A stretch of DNA of 39,260 nucleotides from Parvularcula sp964484475 (GTDB lineage: Bacteria > Pseudomonadota > Alphaproteobacteria > Caulobacterales > Parvularculaceae): contig CAZAFU010000011.1 of the NCBI GenBank assembly GCA_964484475.1, forward strand, positions 1 through 39,260. Direction: 5' to 3'. Each line of letters opens with the position of its first letter. The first letter of the stretch is position 1. Below the pieces are notes generated by a model. That model saw only the letters and a list, made by a program, of their open reading frames with translations, was not told the origin of the DNA and did not search any database. Positions 1 through 7,159 of this stretch are shown here, in pieces. The position numbers and the translations under genes are program-made.

Positions 1-10
1 GGAGCCGCCC

Positions 11-568
11 TTGCCCTTTCTGCTCACACTTCTCATGGCCATCGGCGTGTCCGGCTGCTGGCTTGCATGGCGTGGGAAGCTCGCGGATCCGCGAGCCATG
101 AGCATTGCAGGCTGGATCCTCGTCGCCCTCGGCATTCTTGGCTGGACTATGCGCTTCGGTGACAGCGGCACCGCCATCGCGATCGCCGTCGCGATGCTTG
201 CGGGTCTCGGAGTCCTGGGGTTCTCGGCCGCGGAGCAGCGGTACGTCTCTTCGCAAAGGCGGCCCGTGACGCGGGCGGGCCATTTCAATGAGCGGCCCCG
301 GGCGCGATGGGTCACTGCCGCCGCCATCGTGGCCGCAGGTCCCCTCGCCGGTATCGCGGCACTCCTCATCGGCCTGTCCGGCTATCGTCTCGCAGGCGCA
401 GCGGGCTGGGCCGAAGCCGATGCGATCGTCCTCGCCTATGCGGCGGTCCCGATCACCTGGTCAGCGATCGCGGCATATGTCGCAACGTCTGACAGGGCGG
501 CACGCAAGATCGGCATACTTACCGCCTGCGCCGGCCTCCCCCTCCTCCACCTCGTGGTGAGCGCATGA
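11..568 (+). CDS. small polytopic membrane protein upstream of PepSY protein
   Basis: The protein of about 185 residues is mostly hydrophobic, with four or five likely membrane segments and a central basic stretch (QRRPVTRAGHFNERPRARW). I do not recognise a named family with certainty. Small membrane proteins (DUF3325/DUF3649 type) often sit beside PepSY proteins in siderophore-uptake operons, and position is the only support for that role. A GGAG lies six bases before the TTG chosen as start. The frame is open to the left window edge, so the true start could lie outside the window. Its stop overlaps the next start as ATGA, so the two are translationally coupled. Confidence 0.6.
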   Translation: MPFLLTLLMAIGVSGCWLAWRGKLADPRAMSIAGWILVALGILGWTMRFGDSGTAIAIAVAMLAGLGVLGFSAAEQRYVSSQRRPVTRAGHFNERPRARWVTAAAIVAAGPLAGIAALLIGLSGYRLAGAAGWAEADAIVLAYAAVPITWSAIAAYVATSDRAARKIGILTACAGLPLLHLVVSA

Positions 569-2070
569 CGCCAAACTCGAAAACCCCCCGCTTCCCCTTC
601 CCCAAGCCATCCTCCGCGCTCGTGGCGTCGGCCCTCTCGGGACACCGCGCTCTCGGCGTCGTGCTGGCAGGGCTCGTCTATATCCTTTCGGTGAGCGGCG
701 TTCTCTCGGTCTTCAACCATGAGCTCCAGCGCTGGGAACAGCCGGGGGCTCCCGCGGTCACGACGATCGATCCGGAAGCCGTCCAGCGAGCCTCCGAAAC
801 GCTTCTTGCCCAGGAGAATACGACGCATTTCTACGTCCAGCTGCCGACCTGGGACTTGCCGAGGGCTGTCCTGACCACCGACACAAAAGCGGTCTTCATG
901 AATCCCGACGGCACTCTTGCAGGCGCGGAGAGCCATCCCTGGACGCAGTTCGTCCTCGACCTCCATTACTATCTTACCGTACCGGGCACCGCCGGCCTGA
1001 CGCTGGTGGGGATGCTCGGCGTTCTCGTCTTTGCCCTCACCCTGTCCGGACTTCTCAGCCACCCGAAGATCTTCAGGGACGCCTTCCGTTTCAGGTTCGG
1101 CGGGCAGCCGCGGCTCACCCAGGCCGATATCCACAACAGGCTCGGCGTCTGGACCGCGCCCTTCGTCCTCTCGAGCGCCCTGACAGGCGCAATGCTGGGC
1201 CTTGCGGCGGTGATCTCCGCAGGGGTCGCCACCCTCGATTACGGCGGCGACGTCGAGGCGGTCTACGAACCGGTCTTCGGCGCGGAGCCTGCCGAGAACG
1301 AGGCGCCGGCGCCCCTCGCGAACATCGGCGCAGCTCTCCGTTTCATGGCGAGCGAGCATCCGGACAAGGACCCGACCTACGTCCTCATGCACGAGCCGAA
1401 GACCGAAGGTCAGCATCTGCAGATCCTGGCGGAGCATCCCGAGCGCCTGATCTTCGGCGATTACTACGGTTTCGACGCGGAAGGTTCCTACCGCGGCAAT
1501 GTCGGCATGTCCGACGGGACGGGCGGGCAGCAGGTTGCCGCTTCGGTCTACAGGCTGCACTTCGGCTCTTTCGGCGGTCTGCCAATCAAGCTTGCCTACG
1601 CTGTCTTCGGTATCTCCCTTGCGTTCATGATCTGTGCGGGGATGAACATCTATTTCATCAGGCGGGAGCAGCGGCGCGGAAAGTCGGTTGCCCTGCGGCA
1701 GGCCTGGGCGGGTGTGGTCTGGGGGACACCGATCGCCCTTACGTTCTGCCTCCTCGGTAGCCTGGTGATGCCCGGACTGCCGCTGAACGTCGTCTTCTGG
1801 GCCGTTCTCGCATCGGTGACGGCGGCGGCTGTCACCCTCCGCCGGCCCGGGGTTGCAGGCAAGTTGATGAGCAGCATGCTGGGGATAGGGCTCGCCCTCG
1901 TCGCCTTGCCGCGTCTCGTCGGCCTCTCTGGCGAGATGCCCGAACCCGCAACCATGTGTTTCCATCTCGCTCTCTTGGCGGCGGCCGGACTTTTGCTGAT
2001 CGGCGGCCGCAAGCTCGGGGTGGGTTTCACGCCTCGCCGGACAGCATCGATGTCACCACCGGCCGAGTAG
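565..2070 (+). CDS. PepSY-associated TM helix (PiuB-like) membrane protein
   Basis: This 501-residue protein has the layout of the PepSY_TM family (COG3182): a first membrane helix after SGHRALGVVLAGLVY, an extracytoplasmic PepSY-like segment, then several helices. His-bearing motifs flank the helices (LDLHYYLTVPGTAGL, ADIHNRLGVW, YRLHFGSFGGLPIK). A C-terminal block of three or four helices follows. The family is linked to ferric-siderophore or haem iron uptake, possibly as an inner-membrane reductase; this is family knowledge and not shown here. Length is normal. It overlaps the upstream small membrane protein by ATGA and its 3' end overlaps the convergent CTERM gene by 44 bases. No Fur box was identified. 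Confidence 0.85.
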   Translation: MTPNSKTPRFPFPKPSSALVASALSGHRALGVVLAGLVYILSVSGVLSVFNHELQRWEQPGAPAVTTIDPEAVQRASETLLAQENTTHFYVQLPTWDLPRAVLTTDTKAVFMNPDGTLAGAESHPWTQFVLDLHYYLTVPGTAGLTLVGMLGVLVFALTLSGLLSHPKIFRDAFRFRFGGQPRLTQADIHNRLGVWTAPFVLSSALTGAMLGLAAVISAGVATLDYGGDVEAVYEPVFGAEPAENEAPAPLANIGAALRFMASEHPDKDPTYVLMHEPKTEGQHLQILAEHPERLIFGDYYGFDAEGSYRGNVGMSDGTGGQQVAASVYRLHFGSFGGLPIKLAYAVFGISLAFMICAGMNIYFIRREQRRGKSVALRQAWAGVVWGTPIALTFCLLGSLVMPGLPLNVVFWAVLASVTAAAVTLRRPGVAGKLMSSMLGIGLALVALPRLVGLSGEMPEPATMCFHLALLAAAGLLLIGGRKLGVGFTPRRTASMSPPAE

Positions 2071-2935
2071 CTATCGGCAGAGGGCTCGGGGGCGGAAGAA
2101 TGGACGGGCTTCGACCGGCAGGCGCTGCATCCTTATGAAGATGTCCCGATCTGCCGCCATCCGGGCTATCAGCGTGCCGGCGGGTACGCGCCGCGCCGAT
2201 CCCGGCCAGAGCGGTCCCGAAGAGAACCAGCGCCCCCGGCACGGGGACCTCGGCAAGGCTGGCCGCGAAAACGGGACTGCCGTCACCGTCATATCCGTTC
2301 GAGAGCAGCGTCAGGTCATAGAGCTCCCCCCCGGGTCCGGTCAGGAAGATCGGAACGGTCGCGCAGAGCGACGCCGAAACCGTCTGGCATACGAACCCCG
2401 GGCCAGGATCGATCGTTGGTCCCGAGAGGGCACCGTAGCCGAGATAATCGGAGAATTCGGTCGCCGATGGATCGACCGCGGAGAATGCGGGGGATGAACT
2501 GCCGAACCTTGCGATCAGTCCCGGCCCGACGCTTTCGGGATTGCCGAAGAAGCCGACCCCGTTGAAACCCGGGTTGAAGACATTCGTCGGATCGAACAGC
2601 GCAACCGCAACGCCGTTGACCGGATTGTCGCCGAATGACGCGACCTCGTAGGTCACCCCATCGACCTCGAGCTGCGCCTGCCGGAAGTCGTAGGCGGCGT
2701 AGCCGGGAAGAGGTGAACCGGGAGGTCCCGCGCGGTAGACGGTGCCCTGGTCATCGAAAACGGCTGTAAAGTTGAAAGCGGTGAGCTCGCCGAACGTATC
2801 GAGTGCCTCGCCCTGCTGGTTCAGTGCATCGCCGGGCTGGAAGAAACCTTCGATTTCCAGCCTGAACACGGCTGCATCCGCAGGGCTCAACACGGCCCAT
2901 GCCGCAAATGACAGACCGATGATGGGTCGTTTCAT
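2027..2935 (-). CDS. VPxPx-CTERM (PEP-CTERM-like) exported protein with extended tail
   Basis: The N-terminus is a signal peptide (MKRPIIGLSFAAWAVLSPADAA). The body is a secreted beta-rich domain with many Gly, Pro, Asp and aromatic residues. At residues 230-252 there is a VPVPG motif, a hydrophobic helix (ALVLFGTALAGIGAA) and an Arg cluster (RTR). This is the tripartite signal of VPLPA/PEP-CTERM proteins, which exosortase systems process and sort. Such signals normally end the protein, but here about 50 further Pro/Ser-rich residues follow. They run into the 3' end of the convergent PepSY gene, which suggests loss of the original stop or a frameshift. The start has AAGGAAG upstream. The ligand or role is unknown. 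It is divergent from the CadC-like regulator. Confidence 0.75.
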   Translation of the reverse strand: MKRPIIGLSFAAWAVLSPADAAVFRLEIEGFFQPGDALNQQGEALDTFGELTAFNFTAVFDDQGTVYRAGPPGSPLPGYAAYDFRQAQLEVDGVTYEVASFGDNPVNGVAVALFDPTNVFNPGFNGVGFFGNPESVGPGLIARFGSSSPAFSAVDPSATEFSDYLGYGALSGPTIDPGPGFVCQTVSASLCATVPIFLTGPGGELYDLTLLSNGYDGDGSPVFAASLAEVPVPGALVLFGTALAGIGAARTRRHADSPDGGRSGHLHKDAAPAGRSPSILPPPSPLPIATRPVVTSMLSGEA

Positions 2936-3237
2936 GGTGTTCTTCCTTTCGTGGCAGAGTGGATTGGCCAGTCCTTAGGCAGCGGCACGGTTCCGGTCCT
3001 GAGGGGTCGCTGATGAACGGGGCGTCCGTTGCAGCGGTCGCCGCAAGGGACTGATTGAACGACTGTTTTGCCTCGCTCCCCACAGTCGGTGGCCGTTGGG
3101 CCTAAGCTTTCCATAAGCTTTCCAAGGCATGACCGGCGGCCCGAATGGCCCGGCTGCGACGAGTTTCACCGTGGCTATGTCCTGCCGCCCTGCCCCGTGG
3201 CATGATCTGTTCTTCAATCGGGGAACACATCGCGCAG
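2936..3237. other. divergent intergenic region, CTERM protein / CadC-like regulator
   Basis: About 300 bases separate the two divergent genes and must hold both promoters. The only strong structure I see is the tandem 11-bp repeat at 3103-3124. Short open frames here have no family features. The regulator could start somewhat earlier (ATG at 3202), which would shorten the gap. Confidence 0.6.
3103..3124 (+). promoter_or_regulatory. two perfect tandem 11-bp repeats, candidate winged-helix regulator box
   Basis: TAAGCTTTCCA occurs twice head to tail with no spacer (3103-3113 and 3114-3124). A period of 11 bases places both copies on the same face of the helix. OmpR/PhoB/CadC-type winged-helix regulators classically bind tandem repeats of this spacing. 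It lies 113 bases upstream of such a regulator and between two divergent genes. Binding is inferred. Confidence 0.5.
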
Positions 3238-5256
3238 ATGACAGGGCGTGCGCCAAAACAGGCCTTCAGACTGGGCTCCTGCCTCGTCATTCCGGATCGC
3301 AACCGGATCGAGCGCGAAGGCCGTTTCGTGCAGGTCGAGCCCCGGGTGATGGACGTCCTCGCTGCCCTCGCCGAACATGCAGGCACCGTGGTGAGCCGCG
3401 GAGATCTGGTGGACCGGGTCTGGGGAAATGATCGGGGAAGTGACGAGACCCTCAGCCGCTCGATCTCGCTCCTTCGCCGCGCGTTCGGCGAACTCGGCGC
3501 GGAGCCGATGATCACGACCATCCCCAAGCGCGGCTACCGGCTGGCTGCGCCGGTCGGCGAAGTCCAGCCCGAGCCACCAGGCGGCGCGGCCGGGAGGACG
3601 CAGTCCGCAGAGGCGCCAGCGACCCGCGCCCGGAAGACATACCGGACAGCGGCCCTGCCGGTGATGGGTCTCGTCGTCGCGTTCCTCCTCGTCGGGGTTC
3701 TGCGTCCATGGTCGACGGGCAAGGAGCCAGTCGCTGAAGCCAAGGCGCAGCAGGCCGATCGGATGAGATCCCTCGCCGTCCTTCCTTTCGTGCCGTTCAC
3801 GGACGACAGGAACGACATCCACTTCAGCCATGGCCTGACAGAAGAACTGATCAATAGCCTGGTCGGTATTCCGGACCTGGGTGTGGCGGCCCGCACATCC
3901 AGCTTCCGTTATCGCGATGCACGCGACGATGTCCGCGATATCGGACGGCGGCTCGGCGTCGACTACGTGGTGGAGGGGTCCGTACGGCGCGACGGCGAGC
4001 GCCTGCGCGTCACGACGCAGCTGGTCCGAACCTCCGACGGCCTGCATGTCTGGTCAGGCGTCGAGGAGGAAGCGGAAGGCGGCAGCAGTTTCGCGATGCA
4101 GGACGAAATTGCCCGCGAAGTCCGGCGCGCCCTCGAGCTGCATCTCGGGGTCGGTTCCGGCGGCGACGTCCAGCCTTCGAGTATCGTCAGTGCAGAGGCG
4201 GCATCGCTCTATTTCAAGGGCTTGCACGATGTGGCCGACGGCCTGCGCGAAGACGGTGCCGCGAAGGCGGGATATGACGCCTTGCGGGCGGCCGTGAAGC
4301 TCGAGCCCGACTTCCCGGAGGCGTGGGTCGCTCTCGCCGAGACGGGGGTTTTGTGGGCTGACGGTCCGTTCGCGAACGACCATGAGAGGTTCATCGCGCA
4401 GCTTCGCCACGATCTCGACATGGCTCTGGCCAAGGCACCCGAGAACCACCGCGCGCATATCGCCGCCGCCCGGTTCCACGGTACGATCGACCTCGATATC
4501 GATCGCGCAGCCCGTCACCTGGAAAAGGCCGAATCCCTGGCGCCGAAAGCTGCGACCGTCCTCTACGCACGCGGATGGTTTTCGTGGTTGACGGGGGACG
4601 TCGACAGGGCCTTCGAAAACTATCGCCAGGGCCTCGCGCTCGACCCGCTGAACGAGCAGGCCCTCTTCTCATTCGCCGCGAAACGGGCGATGCTCGGCGA
4701 GACTGACGAGGCTTTTTCCTACATGCGAGAATGTCAGAAGACGGATTGCCTGCAGGAAGGTTTCGTTGCCTATGCGACTGCGGTGGTCCTGATGCGGGGC
4801 GACGAGCGGGAGAAGGCCTGGTGGGCCCCTGTCTACAAGGGCTTCGAACGGCGGATCGAGAAACTGCCTGCCTCCGCCAAACCCGATGCAACCAAGGTGA
4901 TGCCTGCCTACGCCGCCCTGCATTTTCAGGACCCGGATACAGCTTCCAAGGTCACCGCTGTCAGGGAGCTGTTCGCCCGGTCGCCGATCACCAACCATAT
5001 TGGCATGTGGGGACCGACACTCGCCGACGTTCTGGACCGGGACAACTTCATGGACGCTCTCGTTCGGGCCTATGAGGAAGGGAATGTCTTCTCGCATGGG
5101 CTCGCGATGTCCCCCTTCTACGGTGCCAATCATTGGCCTGACTGGGTCCTCGTCCATCCCCGCTACCGGCAACTCTGGGACCGGCCCGAACTTGCCCGTC
5201 TGGCCGAGATGAGGCGCGAGAACGGCTGGGAAGACGGGCTTCCGCCTGGCCTGTGA
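3238..5256 (+). CDS. CadC/TolB-like membrane-bound winged-helix regulator with TPR domain
   Basis: Residues about 10-105 form an OmpR-type DNA-binding winged helix (EPRVMDVLAALAEHAG, LVDRVWG, LSRSISLLRRAFGE, IPKRGYRL). A single membrane helix follows near residues 138-155. The periplasmic part opens with a FlgO/TolB-N-like domain (RSLAVLPF, FSHGLTEELINSL, VDYVVEGSVRR, LHVWSG) and continues into TPR-like helices (PDFPEAWVALAETG, ALDPLNEQALFS). This is the ToxR/CadC one-component plan, in which a membrane protein senses in the periplasm and binds DNA directly. I chose ATG 3238 because the winged-helix domain begins soon after; ATG 3202 and 3145 in the same frame are alternatives. A hairpin follows the stop. 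The signal sensed is unknown. Confidence 0.85.
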   Translation: MTGRAPKQAFRLGSCLVIPDRNRIEREGRFVQVEPRVMDVLAALAEHAGTVVSRGDLVDRVWGNDRGSDETLSRSISLLRRAFGELGAEPMITTIPKRGYRLAAPVGEVQPEPPGGAAGRTQSAEAPATRARKTYRTAALPVMGLVVAFLLVGVLRPWSTGKEPVAEAKAQQADRMRSLAVLPFVPFTDDRNDIHFSHGLTEELINSLVGIPDLGVAARTSSFRYRDARDDVRDIGRRLGVDYVVEGSVRRDGERLRVTTQLVRTSDGLHVWSGVEEEAEGGSSFAMQDEIAREVRRALELHLGVGSGGDVQPSSIVSAEAASLYFKGLHDVADGLREDGAAKAGYDALRAAVKLEPDFPEAWVALAETGVLWADGPFANDHERFIAQLRHDLDMALAKAPENHRAHIAAARFHGTIDLDIDRAARHLEKAESLAPKAATVLYARGWFSWLTGDVDRAFENYRQGLALDPLNEQALFSFAAKRAMLGETDEAFSYMRECQKTDCLQEGFVAYATAVVLMRGDEREKAWWAPVYKGFERRIEKLPASAKPDATKVMPAYAALHFQDPDTASKVTAVRELFARSPITNHIGMWGPTLADVLDRDNFMDALVRAYEEGNVFSHGLAMSPFYGANHWPDWVLVHPRYRQLWDRPELARLAEMRRENGWEDGLPPGL

Positions 5257-5264
5257 TGTCGACA

Positions 5265-5281
5265 CCGTCCCCTTTGGACGG
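5265..5281 (+). terminator. hairpin after CadC-like gene
   Basis: CCGTCC, a loop of CCTTT, and GGACGG form a perfect 6-bp stem starting nine bases after the stop codon. No T-run follows, so it is at best a weak or Rho-assisted terminator, or a stabilising 3' hairpin. Confidence 0.35.
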
Positions 5282-5481
5282 AATGGCCCGAAGCGGGGTC
5301 TCGACAGGGTCGGTTCACAGGATCACCCGGACGCCACAAGGATCAGCCGATGCGCCCGGGACCAGGGTCACGAAAGAACGAGGGCGGGCCCCTGAGCACA
5401 GTGTGGGGTCAAACCATCCTGCGGATACGTGGATGCCCGTTGTCGATACCCCCCAGCCCTATTTGAGTTCTTAAGGATCGG

Positions 5482-5883
5482 GTGCTACATCCTTCGGCGA
5501 TGCAGCGCCTCACCCGCCTTCTGACACTTCTGGTGGTGGTTATCTTCACCGCACAGCCGGTGATGGCGTGCTGTCTTGAAGACCATGCCGACGCTGCAAC
5601 GGCGCAGGCGGAGGCGCCATGCCACGGATCCCAGAGTCAGCCGAACCAGCCGGAACCTGACAGGAGTTGCCCGGGCTGCGAGGACTGCAGGCTGGTTGTC
5701 GAGGCCCCCGATACGAAACCGGCGAAGTCGGCCTCCCTCGACCAGAAGACCGAACTGGTCCCGGCTTCATCAGACGTGTCCACCGCAGGTTTTGACGTCA
5801 GGATACGTGGCGCGACAGGGCCGCCGCCGCCCGAACTTCCCTCCCTCTCTCTCGTTTCCTTGAAGCAGCAGCTCCTGATCTGA
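5482..5883 (+). CDS. Cys-rich exported protein heading the copper efflux operon
   Basis: The 133-residue protein has a signal peptide (residues about 7-29, ending QPVMA) and a mature part that begins CC and carries CH and C-P-G-C-E-D-C (Cys63, 66, 69). This looks like a soft-metal binding site. The C-terminal half is low-complexity and ends in a Pro-rich stretch. It resembles the DUF2946-type small proteins often found at the head of metal-efflux operons, but I cannot assign the family firmly. The start is GTG at 5482 with AAGGA just upstream; ATG 5500 is an alternative that still keeps the signal peptide. It lies 64 bases ahead of the CusC-like gene and is probably co-transcribed. A role as periplasmic Cu/Ag buffer is inferred. 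Confidence 0.65.
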   Translation: MLHPSAMQRLTRLLTLLVVVIFTAQPVMACCLEDHADAATAQAEAPCHGSQSQPNQPEPDRSCPGCEDCRLVVEAPDTKPAKSASLDQKTELVPASSDVSTAGFDVRIRGATGPPPPELPSLSLVSLKQQLLI

Positions 5884-5947
5884 GCGCATAGCGGCGCGCG
5901 CCTTCCTGGCAGCGCGCCTTCTGTCGTTCACCGATCACGGAGCTTTC

Positions 5948-7159
5948 ATGCGTTTCACCGTCTGCATTATACTTTGGTGCCTGCCCTCAGCCGTCTGGGC
6001 TCAGTCCATGGACGAGCTCGAGGCACGCCTCCGCCAGCATCCCGCTCTCCGTGCCTACGCTTTCGAGGCCACTGCCGCGGAAGAACGCAGTCTGGCAGCG
6101 GTCGCGCTTCCCGATCCGGTGATTTCCTTCGGCGTGAACAATCTGCCGGTCACCGACCCGGCGTTCGATCGCTTCCTTCCCACCAACAGAGCGATCGGTG
6201 TTCGGCAGGACTTCCCGAACCTCGCCGGACGACGCGCCCGGGCGGAGCAGGCGGATGCGACGGCCGGAATGTCGGACGCCATGCGGGCCGCGCGCTTCGC
6301 CAGCCTCCGCGCGCAGCTCATCGTGCTTCTTCATGAGAGGGGTCGGATCGCCAAGGAGAGGGAGCTCACCGAAGCGCGGTTCGAGAAGTACGAACGCCTC
6401 GCCGAAGTCGCCACGGCCGAGATCAGCGGGGGGCGCCCGGCCGTGTTCCGGCTCGCGGAAATCGAGGCCGAGCGGGCGGGCGTTGCGCGTCAGCTTGCTG
6501 AACTGAGCGGCCAACAGGCTGCCGTGGAGGCGGGACTGATCGAGCTTCTGGGGTTTGTTCCGGACACCCCTGCGCCGCCCGTGTTACCCCGGGAATGGAA
6601 CGGTGATCCTGCGGCCTTCCATCTGGTCCAGGTCCAATCCAGCGCCGTCGAGCGTGCCGAGGCCGGTGTGTCCGAAGCTGCGGCTGCGTTCAGGCCGAAC
6701 TGGGGCGCGCAGCTTACCTATCAGCAGAGGGAAGAAGGCTCCGGCGCGCCGGGCGAAGTCTTCGCTGGCGATGACTGGGTCTCCGGGATGGTGACCGTCA
6801 CCGTGCCGCTCTGGGCCAGCCGCAGCCAGCAGCCGCGCCTGCGAGCAGCGAAGGCGGAAGAGGCCGCCGCAAGGTCGAGATACCTCGCCGCCGCCCGGTC
6901 AGCACGTTCGCAGTATGCGACAATTCGTTCACAAATCGAAAGTGCCAGTGCGCAGGCCCGGGCGATCGAGACACAGGCCGCCGCGGTCGAGGACGAAATC
7001 GCGGCACAGCTCCGCATCTACGAGAGCGGAACCGGCGGCTATGCACTTATCATCGACGGCGAACTCACGCTCCTCCGCTTGAAGGCGGACAGCCTACGCG
7101 AGAGGTCCCGGGCCGCACAGGCCGCGGCCCGCCTCAACAGCCTTCTGGTGACGCCATGA
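5948..7159 (+). CDS. cusC: TolC-family outer membrane efflux protein (CusC/CzcC-like)
   Basis: A signal peptide (VCIILWCLPSAVWAQ) precedes a long alpha-helical protein of the outer membrane efflux protein family, with two repeated halves (ALRAYAFEATAAEERSLAAV; AEAGVSEAAAAFRPNW) and the usual VTVPLW and YESGTGGY elements. It would form the outer-membrane channel of a tripartite RND pump. At 403 residues it is close to the CzcC/CusC size. A GGAG lies upstream of ATG 5948. The stop overlaps the CusB-like start (ATGA), and context with CusA- and CusF-like genes supports copper/silver export. Confidence 0.9.
   Translation: MRFTVCIILWCLPSAVWAQSMDELEARLRQHPALRAYAFEATAAEERSLAAVALPDPVISFGVNNLPVTDPAFDRFLPTNRAIGVRQDFPNLAGRRARAEQADATAGMSDAMRAARFASLRAQLIVLLHERGRIAKERELTEARFEKYERLAEVATAEISGGRPAVFRLAEIEAERAGVARQLAELSGQQAAVEAGLIELLGFVPDTPAPPVLPREWNGDPAAFHLVQVQSSAVERAEAGVSEAAAAFRPNWGAQLTYQQREEGSGAPGEVFAGDDWVSGMVTVTVPLWASRSQQPRLRAAKAEEAAARSRYLAAARSARSQYATIRSQIESASAQARAIETQAAAVEDEIAAQLRIYESGTGGYALIIDGELTLLRLKADSLRERSRAAQAAARLNSLLVTP

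Noticed and set aside
436..1965. 509-residue minus-strand open frame
   Set aside because: It lies antisense to the PepSY gene, is rich in Arg/Asp/His/Gly as expected of an antisense GC-rich frame, and has no family motifs.
5253..5474. 73-residue plus-strand frame after the CadC-like gene
   Set aside because: Low-complexity Ser/Thr/Gly/Pro sequence with no family features, overlapping a hairpin; probably untranslated spacer.
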